Shown piece by piece: positions 25,238 to 35,309 of a DNA stretch of 64,000 nt (positions are counted from its first letter, which is position 1; every line of letters starts with the position of its first letter). The notes below the pieces were generated by a model. It worked only from the letters and a program-made list of their open reading frames with translations, searched no databases and had not been told where the DNA came from. The stretch covers positions 434,001 to 498,000 of the forward strand of contig NZ_JAVFWO010000004.1 in assembly GCF_031085295.1 (NCBI RefSeq), given 5' to 3'. Made by a program: the position numbers and the translations under genes. This DNA comes from Microbacterium psychrotolerans (lineage in GTDB: Bacteria; Actinomycetota; Actinomycetes; Actinomycetales; Microbacteriaceae).

Positions 25238-26086
25238 TCAGGCCAGGCGATAGACGCGCTCGGCGTTCCCCGCGAGCACGGCCGCGCGGTCGTGCTCACC
25301 GAGCCGATCCATGAGCCACGACGACACGGTCTCGACCCAGCGGCCGTAAGGGCCCGAGACCGGCCAGTCCCCGCCGAACAGCAGCCGATGCGGGCCGAAG
25401 GCGTCCAGCGCGACGTCGAGGAACGGGCGCAGCTGTGCGGCGGTCCACTCCCCCTCCGACTCCGCCGGGAGCCCCGAGAGCTTGCAGACGACATTGTGGC
25501 GCCGGGCGAGCCTGCGGAGCTCCGTCGCCCATGGCGTGTCGTCGGCGGGGGCCGCCGCATCCGCCGATCCGACCGGCGGCTTGCCGAGGTGGTCGAGCAC
25601 GATCGTGAGCTCGGGCACCGCGTCGGCGAGGTGGACCACGTCGGAGAGTTGGCTCCAGCGCACGCAGGCGTCGAACGTGAGATCGGCCGCCGCCACCGCC
25701 CGCGCGGCGTCACGGAAGCCGGGCGACGCCGAGAAGCCGTCGGGTTCGGACTGCAACAGACGGCGCACCCCGACCACGAGGGGCCTGCTCTCGTATGCCG
25801 CGAGATGCTGGTCGGTCGCGGCGGGGTCTTCCAGCGGTGCGCGCGCGACGATGCCGCGCAAGGGCACACGCGGCGCGAGCGCCGCCACCCAGTCGACCTC
25901 GGCGACCGACTGCTCCGCCGCGCACTCCGCCTGTACGAACACGAAGCCGAAGTCGTCGTCGGGAGCATCCTGCAGGGCGAGATCGAGCTCGTCCGGCCCG
26001 AAAGGTCGGAGCAGCGACCCCTCCAGCCACTCGTAGGTAAGGACCTCGGGGTCCCAGAGATGGAGGTGTCCGTCCACGACTCGCAT
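25238..26086 (-). CDS. L-fuconolactonase (amidohydrolase family)
   Basis: A 282-residue TIM-barrel amidohydrolase of the COG3618 group that opens L-fucono-lactone to L-fuconate. Metal or active-site motifs are VDGHLHLWDP at the N terminus (His7, His9), GIVARAPL, VLDHLGKPP in the middle, VVCKLSGLP, and LFGGDWPVSGPYG near the C terminus. Members cluster with fucose or rhamnose genes. The ATG at 26086 gives the standard MRVVDGHLHLW opening; the frame extends upstream but through the operator. It is divergent from the FadR-type regulator, and the palindrome at 26137-26147 lies 51-61 nt ahead of it, so it is probably under the same control. Confidence 0.93.
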   Translation of the reverse strand: MRVVDGHLHLWDPEVLTYEWLEGSLLRPFGPDELDLALQDAPDDDFGFVFVQAECAAEQSVAEVDWVAALAPRVPLRGIVARAPLEDPAATDQHLAAYESRPLVVGVRRLLQSEPDGFSASPGFRDAARAVAAADLTFDACVRWSQLSDVVHLADAVPELTIVLDHLGKPPVGSADAAAPADDTPWATELRRLARRHNVVCKLSGLPAESEGEWTAAQLRPFLDVALDAFGPHRLLFGGDWPVSGPYGRWVETVSSWLMDRLGEHDRAAVLAGNAERVYRLA

Positions 26087-26136
26087 GTTTCCATTGTGCC
26101 GCCGACGCGCGCCGGCCGCCGCAACCTTCCTCCCTG

Positions 26137-26154
26137 ACATCCGATGTCTAAGAT
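26137..26154 (+). promoter_or_regulatory. Operator and leaderless promoter of the FadR-type regulator
   Basis: The palindrome ACATCCGATGT (26137-26147) is followed after one base by TAAGAT (26149-26154), a TANNNT -10 that ends 6 nt before GTG 26161. The geometry (operator, one base, -10) is the same as at 23377-23394. This implies autoregulation and a leaderless mRNA. Confidence 0.75.
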
Positions 26155-26160
26155 GGGCCC

Positions 26161-26841
26161 GTGGCCGTCACCGACGAAGCGATCGAGAAGATCAAGGACA
26201 TGATCGTGCGAGGCGAGCTCGCCCCGGGGTCGCGCCTGCCTCCCGAGAAGGACCTCGCCGAACGCCTGGGCCTCTCGCGCAGCTCGATGCGGGAGGCCGT
26301 CAAGGCTCTCGAGGTCATCCGAGTGCTCGACGTGCGGCGCGGCGACGGCACGTATGTCACGAGCCTCGAGCCGAAGCTCCTCCTCGAGGCGATCTCGTTC
26401 GTCGTCGACCTCCACGACGACGACTCGCTCCTCGAGATCTTCTCTGTGCGCCGCGTGCTCGAGTCGCATGCGACGGGTCTGGCGGCACAGCAGGCGGGCG
26501 AGGACGACGTCGCGGCGCTTGATGCCGAGATCAGCGGTGTCGCCCCCGACACCGACATCGAATCCCTCGTCGAGCACGACGTGCGCTTCCACAGCGCCAT
26601 CGCCCGGCTGGCCGGCAACGACTACCTCGCCAGCCTGCTGGACAGCCTCACCAGCCAGACGGTGCGGGCGCGTGTGTGGCGCGGGCTCACGCAGGCGGGC
26701 GCCGTCGAGCGCACCCTCGCCGAGCACCGGGCGATCCTCGACGCGATCGCCGACCACGACATGGAGCTCGCCACCTCGATCGCCCAGGTGCACATCGCGG
26801 GCATCGAACGGTGGCTGCGTCAGGCGCGCGACCGCACCTGA
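26161..26841 (+). CDS. FadR-subfamily GntR transcriptional regulator of the fucose genes
   Basis: A 226-residue regulator: an N-terminal winged helix (residues 5-70, LAPGSRLPPEKDLAERLGLSRSS with the recognition helix in SSMREAVKALE and wing RRGDGTYV) and a C-terminal FCD ligand domain (about 80-225). The FCD metal-binding positions are plausible: Asp in EHDVRFHSAIA with its His, His of LAEHRAIL, and His of IAQVHIAG. Such proteins repress catabolic operons and release DNA on binding a sugar acid, here perhaps fuconate or 2-keto-3-deoxyfuconate (inference). The same palindrome stands at its own promoter and at the divergent fucose promoter. The start is GTG 26161. Confidence 0.92.
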   Translation: MAVTDEAIEKIKDMIVRGELAPGSRLPPEKDLAERLGLSRSSMREAVKALEVIRVLDVRRGDGTYVTSLEPKLLLEAISFVVDLHDDDSLLEIFSVRRVLESHATGLAAQQAGEDDVAALDAEISGVAPDTDIESLVEHDVRFHSAIARLAGNDYLASLLDSLTSQTVRARVWRGLTQAGAVERTLAEHRAILDAIADHDMELATSIAQVHIAGIERWLRQARDRT

Positions 26842-26905
26842 GCCCGCGGACCACGCACAAGGCTGGACGGCCGCGCCTGAGCCCGCGCACCCGACGACCG
26901 CGCCC

Positions 26906-26933
26906 GGGCGACGGGGCTCTCACCCCGCCGCCC
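26906..26933. terminator. Hairpin between convergent regulator and GH27 genes
   Basis: GGGCGACGGGG (26906-26916) pairs with CCCCGCCGCCC (26923-26933) with one mismatch and a 6-nt loop. It lies between two stop codons, 65 nt after the regulator and 11 nt after the GH27 gene, so it can serve both directions. A nearby imperfect direct repeat around CCTGAGCCCGCG (26838 and 26876) was also noted. Confidence 0.5.
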
Positions 26934-26943
26934 GAGGCCGGCG

Positions 26944-29424
26944 TCAGCGGGTCACGTACGACAGGGCGTCGACGCGCAGCACGTCGCCCGACGCCTTCAC
27001 GAGCCGCAGGGTGTGCTCGCCCTTGCCGAGACCGTCCTGCGAGAAGATCTCGCGCTGCGTGAGCCGTGCGGCGCTGTGCAGGTCGACCGTGTCGACGAGC
27101 GCACCGTCGAGATAGACCTCGACGTCGCCCTGGTCGGGCGCCGTCGGTCCGGTCACGGTGACGGCCGTCCCCTGGAAGGTCAGTTCCACGGCGGCGCCGT
27201 CGTCCTCGGTCCAGTGGACGTCGTCGCGCAGGTCGCCGCGGAACCGGAAGTCGAGGGCCGTGTCGCCGTCAGGCAGCGTCGACAGGTACGAGGCGCTGAA
27301 GGTGACGGCATCCGCTTCCACGGTGTAGTCGGTCCCGCTCTTCAGCGCGGTGCCGTCGCGGGAGATGCCTTCGAGCTCGCCCAGGTCACGCAGGACGTGG
27401 ACCGTCGCGTCGGCGGGCGCCGCCCGGTCGAACACGACCGCGCCGACATCGATCAGACTCTGCTGCACCACGTCGAGCCGGTCGAGCAGCATGAACTGTC
27501 CCGACTTCTTGACCACCCGGATGGTGTGACTGCCGTCGGCCAGGTCGCGGACACTGTAGACCGCCTGCTGCACCCCACGCCCCTGTGCCGGGTCGAGATA
27601 CGTGTCGACGGTGTCGACCAGCACGCCGTCGAGGTAGACCTCGGCCTCGCCCTGCGACGAGTGGGTCTCGGTCACCCAGTCGATCCCGGTGCCGACGAAC
27701 GTGTACTCGAACGCGGCGCCGTCGGCCTCCGCGTAGTGCACGTCATCCTGGTGGTCGCCCAGCCCGCGGCCCGTGCTGTGGCCCCAATTGCCGCTGTAGG
27801 CGATGGCCGGGTCGCTGTCGTTCACGGCCACCACGTTCGATGCGCCGGGTTCGGGTGCCGTCCCGCCCTGCGACGAGTCGTACGACGACACGGTCAGCGC
27901 CTGCGAGGTCGCCACGATCTCCTTGCCGGCGTTGCGGGACCATGCACCCTCGTACGACAGTCGGGCGTCGTCGTCGTTGAGCGCGATCTCGCCGCCCTTG
28001 GCCGGCGTGACGGTGAACAGGCGTGTCCCGTGCACCGGGACGTCGTCGGCGGTGAACTCTCCGTCGAAGCTGCCCAGGTTCTTCTGCGCCCAGAGGTCGC
28101 GCACCTTCGCCGATCCCTGGAGGCCCAGGTCGGCGAACGACACCTTCATGTCGGCGTCCGTGCGACCGAGGTTGAACAGCGCGACGGTCACCGAGCCGTC
28201 GGGGTTCATCGCGTACCAGGTCTGCTGCTTCGTCGCCGTCGACACCGGGTGGGCCGGACGGCCCGCCTGGTTCACGGCGATGACCTCGGGGTTCGTCAGC
28301 AGCTCGATGCCGTAGTCGTCGAGCCGCGTCATGTCGTTGCCGACGTACATCGGCGCGGCCGCGACCGCCCAGAGGGTCGTCGCCGTGCGCCGCTCGTCGC
28401 GGGTCAGACCGTCCATCGAGCCGTTGCCCACGTTGAGGGAGTCGAAGTCGTTCCAGCCGCGGTCGGGGCCCGCGAAGCGCCACCAGTCGGCCGCGCGCGG
28501 GAAGAGCCGGGCGATGTTGTCCCACGTGGTGAGGGCCTCGTCGCCGCAGTAGCACTCCACATCCCACTCGACGCGCCAGCCGTTGGCGTGCTCGGCCCAG
28601 TAGTCGGCATAGCGGATGTCGAGCGCCCACGACAGCTCGAACCAGATGCCGTTGCGCTCGAGCGCCTGCGACCAGGCAGCGACGTCGTCGCGGGCATCGA
28701 GGGAGAGGTCGCCGATTCCCGACCCGGGCGTGACGCTGTCGAACTTGAGGAAGTCGATGCCCCACTCGCCGAACATGTCGGCGATCGAGTCCACGTAGGC
28801 CTGCGCGCACGGGTTCGCGAAGTCGAGGCGGTAGCCGATGTTCCAGTAGTCCGCCTGCTGGATCGGCTGCTTGACGATGTCGCCCGTCGAGCAGTCGGGG
28901 GCGCCGTAGATCGGCAGGTCGGCCTCGTACACCTCGGGCGAGATGCCGGGGATCGCGTAGAGTCCGACTTTCTGGCCGTTGCCGTGGATGTGGTCGATGA
29001 CGGCCTGCAGCCCGTTCGGGAACAGCGTCGTACTGGGCGTCGGACGCCCATACTCATCGGTGCCGCCGTTCCACGCGGCGTCGATGTTGATGTACTCGTA
29101 CCCCGCCGACTGCAGCTTCTCGTGCATGGCGTCGGACTGGGCGATGATCTGGTCGGCGGTGATCCAGGTCGATCCGCTGCCCGAGTACACCTGCATGCTG
29201 TAGCTGCTCCAGCCCATGTACGGGCGGGCGCCGAGCTCTTCCTCGGGCGCGGGCGCTGTGGCGGCGGGCGCTATGGCGGCGGGTGCGGTCGTCGCCGGGG
29301 AGACGGATGCCTCCGCCGGCGGCGCCGCGTACGCCGCCGTGGCGCCGACCCCGAGGGTCAGCGCCACGGCGGCGAATGCCGCGAGCCAGCGTGGCCGGCG
29401 GGCATGGCGATCGTAGGTGTCCAT
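26944..29424 (-). CDS. Secreted GH27 alpha-galactosidase with carbohydrate-binding domains
   Basis: An 826-residue exported enzyme. A signal peptide (charged N terminus, hydrophobic 14-30, cleavage near AYA-APP) is followed by an Ala/Thr/Pro linker and a GH27 catalytic barrel (about 65-470). The nucleophile is Asp229 in DFLKFDS and the acid/base Asp288 in GWRVEWD, as in family 27 alpha-galactosidases and alpha-N-acetylgalactosaminidases. The C terminus holds two copies of a beta-sandwich repeat (DDVHYAEADGAAFEY and DDVHWTEDDGAAVEL, each followed by EVYLDG-LVDTVD) around an X2-type Ig domain. It would release alpha-linked galactose outside the cell. AGAGGA precedes ATG 29424. The gene lies among fucose genes but has no visible operon partner. 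Confidence 0.92.
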   Translation of the reverse strand: MDTYDRHARRPRWLAAFAAVALTLGVGATAAYAAPPAEASVSPATTAPAAIAPAATAPAPEEELGARPYMGWSSYSMQVYSGSGSTWITADQIIAQSDAMHEKLQSAGYEYINIDAAWNGGTDEYGRPTPSTTLFPNGLQAVIDHIHGNGQKVGLYAIPGISPEVYEADLPIYGAPDCSTGDIVKQPIQQADYWNIGYRLDFANPCAQAYVDSIADMFGEWGIDFLKFDSVTPGSGIGDLSLDARDDVAAWSQALERNGIWFELSWALDIRYADYWAEHANGWRVEWDVECYCGDEALTTWDNIARLFPRAADWWRFAGPDRGWNDFDSLNVGNGSMDGLTRDERRTATTLWAVAAAPMYVGNDMTRLDDYGIELLTNPEVIAVNQAGRPAHPVSTATKQQTWYAMNPDGSVTVALFNLGRTDADMKVSFADLGLQGSAKVRDLWAQKNLGSFDGEFTADDVPVHGTRLFTVTPAKGGEIALNDDDARLSYEGAWSRNAGKEIVATSQALTVSSYDSSQGGTAPEPGASNVVAVNDSDPAIAYSGNWGHSTGRGLGDHQDDVHYAEADGAAFEYTFVGTGIDWVTETHSSQGEAEVYLDGVLVDTVDTYLDPAQGRGVQQAVYSVRDLADGSHTIRVVKKSGQFMLLDRLDVVQQSLIDVGAVVFDRAAPADATVHVLRDLGELEGISRDGTALKSGTDYTVEADAVTFSASYLSTLPDGDTALDFRFRGDLRDDVHWTEDDGAAVELTFQGTAVTVTGPTAPDQGDVEVYLDGALVDTVDLHSAARLTQREIFSQDGLGKGEHTLRLVKASGDVLRVDALSYVTR

Positions 29425-29529
29425 GGTTTCCTCTCTGCGGTGGGTTCGACGGTGAACCCCGCGCGCGTGCCCAGGCCCCAGTGGCGGCTGAACGCGCAGG
29501 TTCCAGAAGGTGGAGGGGACGTCAGCGGC

Positions 29530-31755
29530 TCATGGCAGCCTCTCGACGTCGAACAGCAGCGCCTGCTGCGGATTGAGGGTGGGAAGCGGCACGCCCGCGA
29601 CGCCGAGTACCGACCCGGGGAGCTCGATGCCCCCGTCGAGGGCCAGGCGCATCCAGTCCGGATCCGACACCTCGTGCCGGCTGGCCGGGCCGAGCTCCGA
29701 CCTCACGCGCACGCGATAGACCGCTCCGGCGTCGAGCCCGGGAAAGCGCACCCGGCCGCTCTGCCCGTCGGGCGACGTGGCCAGGCGGGTCCAGGTGAAC
29801 AGCGCCCGCTCCCCGCCCGCCGCCACGATGCCGGTGAGCATCGTCGCGTCGTCGGCGAGGTCGGCGTTGACGACGTCGCCGGTGTGGATGAGCTCGCGCA
29901 GCTCGCGGTACAGCGCCGCCCATGCCGTGATCGTCTGCAGGTCCTCGGCACCCGACACCGTCAGGTCGGTCTCGATGCCGGCGTGGGCCGTGAGGGCGAC
30001 CGCGAGCCGGAACGACAGGTCGGTCTCGCGGGAGGTGGTGTGGGAGCGGCGGGCGCCGAGGTGCGAGCCGATGAGCTCGGGCGGAACCAGCAGCCGCGTC
30101 CAGCGCTCGATGCGCGCCCGCTCCACCGGGTCGTTGCAGTCCGACGCCCACACGCGGTCTGTGCGGTCGAGGATGCCGAGGTCGACGCGACCGCCTCCGC
30201 CCGAGCACGTCTCGATCTCGAGGCGCGGGTGGCGGGCGCGCAGTTCGTCGAGCAGCCGGTACAGGGCGAGCGTCTGCTCGTGCACGAGCGGCCGGTCGCC
30301 GCCGTCGCGGCGAGCGACGGGCTCGACGAGGTCGCGGTTGTGGTCCCACTTGAGGTAGTCGATGTCGTACTCGGCGACCAGTGCGCTGATGCGCTCGAGC
30401 ACCAGCGCGTAGGCGTCGGGGTTGGCGATGTCGAGAACGTGCTGGTTGCGGGCGGTGGCTCCGGCGCCCTGGCCGGGCGCGAGCACCCACTCCGGGTGGT
30501 CGCGGGCGAGGTCGGAGTCGGGGCTGATCATCTCGGGCTCGAACCACAGGCCGAACTGCATGCCGCGCTCGCGCACGGCGTCGACGAACGGCCCCAGTCC
30601 GTCGGGCCACACACGCTCGTCGACGAGCCAGTCACCGAGCCCGGCGTTCGCGTCCCGGCGACCGCGGAACCACCCGTCGTCGAGCACGATCCGCTCGACG
30701 CCGACCTCGGCGGCGCGGTCGGCGATCTCGACGAGGCGGTCGAGGTCGTGGTCGAAGTAGACCGCCTCCCAGGTGTTGAGCACCAGTGGGCGCGTGGTGG
30801 CGGGGTGACCGCGCCGAGCGCGGAGCCGGCGGTGGAACCTGGCCGAGAGCCCGTCGAGCCCGCGGTCCGACCAGGTGAAGAGCGTGGTCGGGGCGTCGTA
30901 GCGCTCACCGGGCTGCAGCACCACCTCGCCCGAGCGCAGCAGCTCGCCGGCGCCGATGACACGGGACTGGGCCCCTGCACCTTCCGGAAGCCGCTCGGCG
31001 AGGTACTCGCCGTCACCGCTCCAGGCGAGATGGACGCCCCACAGCTCGCCGTGCGCGAAGCCGAACGCGGGCGTGCCCGCGACCAGCAGGAACGGCGTGT
31101 CGTGGCCGGGCTTTCCGCGGCGCGCACGGCGGGCGTGCGTGCCGAACGAGAACGGCAGCCGCTGCGGCGCGCGCTCGCGGCACCACTTGCCGGTGAAGTC
31201 CAGCAGCTCCCCCGCGCGGTCCGGCACGGGCACGAGTGCACGAAGCCCGTCGACCAGATACGCGGATGCCGCCTCCGCGGGGTTCTCCACCGACAGGTCG
31301 ACCGACAGCACGCCCGCGGCATCCAACCGGTAGGTCAGGCGGGCGAGGGTGCCGGCGACGTCGTCGTCGAAGCGGAGCGCGATGCGTCCGCCGCCGTCGG
31401 GTGCGGTCTCGATGTCCGCGTCGACGAGCCGTGGGCGCGGAGTGGTGGCGGTGCCGCCGCGGTGACCGGCCTGCGCGGGCGTCCCTGCCCAGCCGTCCTG
31501 CTCCGTCGGCCACACCGAGAAGAGGCGTGGGACGTCGGGCGAGTTGTTGAGCACGGCGGGCACGGATGTCGCACGCAGCGCATCGATCCCCCGCGCGTCC
31601 AGAGCGCCGAGATCGGCGCCCCAGTGCAGCACGCGGGGCATGGCGCCCGCAAGATCCACGACCAGCGCAGCCCCTGCCGCTCGCAGCGTATGGACGGCTG
31701 CCGGCACGGCTCTCGTCGCCGGCAACGTCTGGACGGCGCCTTCACCGTTGACCAT
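29530..31755 (-). CDS. GH36 alpha-galactosidase, cytoplasmic
   Basis: A 741-residue alpha-galactosidase: an N-terminal beta-supersandwich (1-320), a TIM barrel with nucleophile Asp471 in LKWDHNRD and acid/base Asp539 in ASDCNDP, and a C-terminal sheet. The motifs [25 protein letters not shown] and CSGGGGR are those of bacterial GH36. No signal peptide is present, so it acts on imported galactosides, complementing the secreted GH27 enzyme. A strong GGAGGAG site precedes ATG 31755. It is divergent from the fucosidase gene across a 136-bp intergenic region containing promoters. Confidence 0.94.
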   Translation of the reverse strand: MVNGEGAVQTLPATRAVPAAVHTLRAAGAALVVDLAGAMPRVLHWGADLGALDARGIDALRATSVPAVLNNSPDVPRLFSVWPTEQDGWAGTPAQAGHRGGTATTPRPRLVDADIETAPDGGGRIALRFDDDVAGTLARLTYRLDAAGVLSVDLSVENPAEAASAYLVDGLRALVPVPDRAGELLDFTGKWCRERAPQRLPFSFGTHARRARRGKPGHDTPFLLVAGTPAFGFAHGELWGVHLAWSGDGEYLAERLPEGAGAQSRVIGAGELLRSGEVVLQPGERYDAPTTLFTWSDRGLDGLSARFHRRLRARRGHPATTRPLVLNTWEAVYFDHDLDRLVEIADRAAEVGVERIVLDDGWFRGRRDANAGLGDWLVDERVWPDGLGPFVDAVRERGMQFGLWFEPEMISPDSDLARDHPEWVLAPGQGAGATARNQHVLDIANPDAYALVLERISALVAEYDIDYLKWDHNRDLVEPVARRDGGDRPLVHEQTLALYRLLDELRARHPRLEIETCSGGGGRVDLGILDRTDRVWASDCNDPVERARIERWTRLLVPPELIGSHLGARRSHTTSRETDLSFRLAVALTAHAGIETDLTVSGAEDLQTITAWAALYRELRELIHTGDVVNADLADDATMLTGIVAAGGERALFTWTRLATSPDGQSGRVRFPGLDAGAVYRVRVRSELGPASRHEVSDPDWMRLALDGGIELPGSVLGVAGVPLPTLNPQQALLFDVERLP

Positions 31756-31777
31756 TCGAACTCCTCCATCGAGTTTC

Positions 31778-31807
31778 TTGACATCGGTAATTAATCACGT
31801 TTACGCT
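31778..31807 (+). promoter_or_regulatory. Promoter of the fucosidase operon
   Basis: TTGACA (31778-31783), an 18-nt AT-rich spacer and TACGCT (31802-31807) form the best promoter in the window. The spacer and -10 contain GTAATTAATCACGTTTAC, an imperfect dyad with GTAA/TTAC ends, resembling LacI or ROK operator layout. The start would be near 31814, giving a leader of about 78 nt to ATG 31892. Confidence 0.65.
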
Positions 31808-31891
31808 GGCGTCGCAAGCAAAGATCCGAGGTCTGCAGGCGAAGTCGCCGCGGACACTCGCGATCTCGGACACCGACGACCGAGGATCGAG

Positions 31892-34300
31892 ATGAGCGAC
31901 ACCCTGCGACTGTCGTGGAGCGCACCCGCCGATCGGTGGGAGGAGGCCGCACCTCTGGGCAACGGCCGCATCGGCGCCATGGCGTTCGGTGGCGCGACCG
32001 GACGATACGCGCTCAACGACGCCACCGTCTGGTCGGGAACCCCCGACGGCCCCGCGGCGGCGCTCGCTGAGGTGCTGGCCGGCGGCGCCGGACCGGAGCG
32101 GCTCGCGGAGATCCGTACCGCGCTCGACGCCGACGACGTCCGCACGGCCGAGGCGCTGCTCATGTCGTTCGAGGGTCCTTACTCCCAGGAGTTCCTCCCG
32201 CTGGGCGACCTCACTGTCGAGATCGCCGGCGCGACCGCTGTGACCCCCGCGCGCATCCTCGACCTCGACGAGGCTGTGCTGATCGAGACGCTGCAGGTTG
32301 CCGGGGGCACCGTCCGCCGGCGCTCCTGGGTGTCGGCACCCGCACAGGCGCTGATCGTGGAGCTCACCGCGGACGTCGAGTTCGCGGCATCCGTCTCTCT
32401 CACGACGCCCCTCCGCGGTACCGCGAACGGTCTCGGTCTCGATATCGAGATCCCCGTCGACGGCGCCCCCCTGCACGAGACCTCGGCCGAGCCGCCCCTG
32501 CGGTACGCCGAGGCCGACACCGACTTCGACGCCTTCGCGGCCGCCGCGGTCGCGCTGGACACCGACGGTTTCGTGGATGCCGCGCCTGCACGCGCGGCCG
32601 TCCACGGGGCTCGCCGGCTGCTGATCGCCCTCTCCACATCGTCCCGCGCCGAGTTTTGGTGGGCCGACGCGGACGGGGAGTGGCGGACCGCCTCCCGCGA
32701 GGCGATCCGGGACCGGGCCAGAGAGCGGGCGGATGCCGCGGCACACCGCGCACCGTCCGCGCTGCTCGCCGAGCACATCGCCGATCGTCGGCGCCACGCT
32801 CGGGCACGGTTCGCGATCGGCGGTCGACGGGAAGGCACGTGGGACCTCGACCGCGACATCCTCCACAGCGGCGACGCCCAGCTGAAGGCGACGATCGCCG
32901 CCGAGTTCGGGGCGTACCTGCTCGCCTCGTCGTCTCGGGCGGGGGGACCGGCCGCGAATCTGCAGGGCATCTGGAACGACCAGCTTCGTCCCGCGTGGTC
33001 GTCCAACTACACGATCAACATCAACACCCAGATGAACTACTGGGCCGCGCCCGTGCTCGGGCTCGACGACGCGTCCGAGCCGCTCCTCGCGCTCGTCGAG
33101 CGGCTGGCCGGCACCGGCGCCGACGTCGCGCGCGAGCTGTACGGCGCGCGGGGCTGGGTGGCGCACCACAACTCCGATGTGTGGGGCTGGAGCCTTCCCG
33201 TCGGCGGCGGCCACGGCGCGCCGAGCTGGGCGATCTGGATGATGGGCGGCGTGTGGCTCACCCACAATCTGTGGGACGCGTACGAGTTCGGCGGCGATGT
33301 CGACCTGCTCCGTTCGCGGATCTGGCCGGTCATGCGCGGCGCCGTCGAGTTCTGTCTCGACTGGCTGGTGCCCGCGCCCGACGGGACGCTGCGCACCTCA
33401 CCCTCGACGGCGCCCGAGAACTCCTTCATCGGTCCCGACGGCGGGTCCACCGCCATCGGACTGACGGCGGCATCCGATGTCTTCCTGATCCAGGCGCTGT
33501 TCGAACGCGCACTCACGGCCATCTCGGCGCTCGGCGTCGACGACCCCCTCGCGGCCGAGATCGACCGGGCGCTGGCCGTGCTCGCCCCGGTGGGGATCCG
33601 TTCCGACGGCCGGCTGAGCGAATGGTCGGCGGAGGTCGTGGAGGTCGAACCGCTGCACCGGCACCTGTCACCCCTCGTCGGCATGTATCCGCTCGACACC
33701 CTCACGCCCGCCCGCGACCCCAGGCTGTTCGACGCCGGCGTCCGTCTGCTCGACGCGCGCGGCCCCGGAGCGATGGGCTGGTCATGGGCGTGGAAGATCG
33801 CGCTGCGCGCCCGCATCGGCGACGGCGATGCCGCCGCGGCGCTCCTGGACGAGGCGCTCACCCCGTTCGAGGGCGACGCGACCCGCCACGGACCCGTCGA
33901 CGGCTCGGAGTGGGGCGGGCTGCTGCCCAACCTCTTCAGCACGCACCCGCCGTTCCAGATCGACGGCAATCTGGGCTTCCCCGCCGGCATCGCCGAGATG
34001 CTGGTGCAGAGCCACGGCGGCATCGTGCGGCTGCTCCCCGCCCTGCCGTCCACCTGGACCGACGGCGACGCACAGGGCCTCGGCGCACGGACCGGCCTCG
34101 TGGTCGACCTGGCGTGGCGCGACGGCGCGCTGGCGTCGGCGACGCTGCACAGCATCCGCGGCGGCGCGCGGGACGTGATCGTCGAGTCCGCCGGCCACCG
34201 CGTGGTGGTCCCGGTGCCGGCCGGCGGGAGTGTCGACGTGCCGGTGGCCGCGCTCACCGATGCCGCCGGTCTTGCGATCGGGGCGTCCCGTGCGCGGTGA
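31892..34300 (+). CDS. GH95 alpha-L-fucosidase
   Basis: An 802-residue family 95 glycoside hydrolase, full length for the family. It shows the N-terminal [28 protein letters not shown], the [10 protein letters not shown] segment, [29 protein letters not shown] and [10 protein letters not shown] in the (alpha/alpha)6 barrel, and the [17 protein letters not shown] motif near the C terminus. Known members hydrolyse Fuc-alpha-1,2-Gal linkages by inversion; a few act on L-galactose. No signal peptide is seen, so the substrate must be imported. GAGG lies 6 nt ahead of ATG 31892. The esterase gene overlaps its end by 11 nt, and both probably share an mRNA with the ROK regulator and an enolase-family enzyme. 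Confidence 0.95.
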   Translation: MSDTLRLSWSAPADRWEEAAPLGNGRIGAMAFGGATGRYALNDATVWSGTPDGPAAALAEVLAGGAGPERLAEIRTALDADDVRTAEALLMSFEGPYSQEFLPLGDLTVEIAGATAVTPARILDLDEAVLIETLQVAGGTVRRRSWVSAPAQALIVELTADVEFAASVSLTTPLRGTANGLGLDIEIPVDGAPLHETSAEPPLRYAEADTDFDAFAAAAVALDTDGFVDAAPARAAVHGARRLLIALSTSSRAEFWWADADGEWRTASREAIRDRARERADAAAHRAPSALLAEHIADRRRHARARFAIGGRREGTWDLDRDILHSGDAQLKATIAAEFGAYLLASSSRAGGPAANLQGIWNDQLRPAWSSNYTININTQMNYWAAPVLGLDDASEPLLALVERLAGTGADVARELYGARGWVAHHNSDVWGWSLPVGGGHGAPSWAIWMMGGVWLTHNLWDAYEFGGDVDLLRSRIWPVMRGAVEFCLDWLVPAPDGTLRTSPSTAPENSFIGPDGGSTAIGLTAASDVFLIQALFERALTAISALGVDDPLAAEIDRALAVLAPVGIRSDGRLSEWSAEVVEVEPLHRHLSPLVGMYPLDTLTPARDPRLFDAGVRLLDARGPGAMGWSWAWKIALRARIGDGDAAAALLDEALTPFEGDATRHGPVDGSEWGGLLPNLFSTHPPFQIDGNLGFPAGIAEMLVQSHGGIVRLLPALPSTWTDGDAQGLGARTGLVVDLAWRDGALASATLHSIRGGARDVIVESAGHRVVVPVPAGGSVDVPVAALTDAAGLAIGASRAR

Positions 34301-35267
34301 GCTCGCCCTCGTCGACGAGCCCACCACGCAGACCGAGCCACCGGACTTCGACGGGTTCTGGGCCGACACGCTGGCCGAGGCCCGGCGCCACCCGCTCGAC
34401 GTCACCGTCGAGCCGCGGGAGACGGGCCTCGCGGTCATCGACGTGTTCGACGTCACGTTCCGCGGCTTCGGGGGCACACGGATCCACGCGTGGCTGCGTG
34501 TCCCGCGTGGCGCGGCAGCGCCGCTTCCGGGGCTCGTGCAGTTCTTCGGCTATGGCAACGGCCGCGGCCATGCGCTCCGCGATCTGCGTTGGGCGGCCGC
34601 CGGCTACGCGCATCTCGTCGTGGATGCCCGCGGCCAGGGCCACGGCGACACCGACGACGACCACGCGGACGGCGGACCCTCCGCGGGCGGGTTCCTCACC
34701 CGCGGCATCCGCTCGCCGTACGAGTACTACTACCGGCGGGTGTACGCCGATGCCGTGCGGGCCGTCGAGGCGCTGCGCTCTCTGGACGTCGTCGATCCCG
34801 CCCGCGTCGGAGCCGTCGGCGCGAGCCAGGGCGGCGGGATCGCGCTGGCGATCGCAGGGCTGGTGCCCGACCTGGCGGTCGCGATCGTCCAGGCGCCGTT
34901 CCTGTGCGAGCTCGACCGGGCCGCCCAGCTCAGCGACGAGCACCCGTACGCTCTGCTGACCCAGCACTTCGCCGACCGGCGCCTCGACACGGCCACCGCC
35001 CTCGACACCCTGCGGTACTTCGACGGCGTGAACCACGCCAAGCGCGCCACGGCGCCGGCCCTGCTGAGCACCGGACTGCGAGACGGCATCGCGCCGCCGG
35101 CATCCGTCCTGCCCGCCTTCACGGCCTACGCCGGGCCCAAGCAGGTCGTGCTGTGGCCGTACAACGGCCACGAAGCCGGCGGCGACCTCGACGAGGAGAA
35201 CGCGCTCGAGTTCGCCGCCGCGCACCTCGCGCCACGCCGACTCACGGCCGGTCGCCCCAGCGCCTGA
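34290..35267 (+). CDS. AXE1-type acetyl (xylan) esterase
   Basis: A 325-residue alpha/beta hydrolase of the acetylxylan esterase/cephalosporin C deacetylase family. Nucleophile Ser179 is in GASQGGG; the RGQGHG oxyanion segment lies near 114-119, Asp in [14 protein letters not shown] and His in NGHEAGG complete the triad. Family enzymes remove O-acetyl groups from short oligosaccharides in the cytoplasm. The GTG at 34290 overlaps the fucosidase stop by 11 nt and sets the expected [10 protein letters not shown] start; upstream in-frame codons lie inside the GH95 gene. This indicates that the imported glycan is acetylated. Confidence 0.9.
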   Translation: MRGELALVDEPTTQTEPPDFDGFWADTLAEARRHPLDVTVEPRETGLAVIDVFDVTFRGFGGTRIHAWLRVPRGAAAPLPGLVQFFGYGNGRGHALRDLRWAAAGYAHLVVDARGQGHGDTDDDHADGGPSAGGFLTRGIRSPYEYYYRRVYADAVRAVEALRSLDVVDPARVGAVGASQGGGIALAIAGLVPDLAVAIVQAPFLCELDRAAQLSDEHPYALLTQHFADRRLDTATALDTLRYFDGVNHAKRATAPALLSTGLRDGIAPPASVLPAFTAYAGPKQVVLWPYNGHEAGGDLDEENALEFAAAHLAPRRLTAGRPSA

Positions 35268-35309
35268 CACGCGGACTCGCTACCGTATCGACTGAGACCG
35301 AAGGAACCG

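Noticed and set aside
27013..31794. An open frame of about 1590 codons on the plus strand
   Set aside because: It runs antisense through the GH27 and GH36 genes, is rich in Arg, His, Val and Ala without any motif, and is an artefact of high GC third positions.
33471..33482. Copy of the CATCCGATGTCT sequence in the fucosidase gene
   Set aside because: It encodes Ala-Ser-Asp-Val in codons very common in this genome and has only 12 of the operator bases without the leading A, so no regulatory meaning is claimed.
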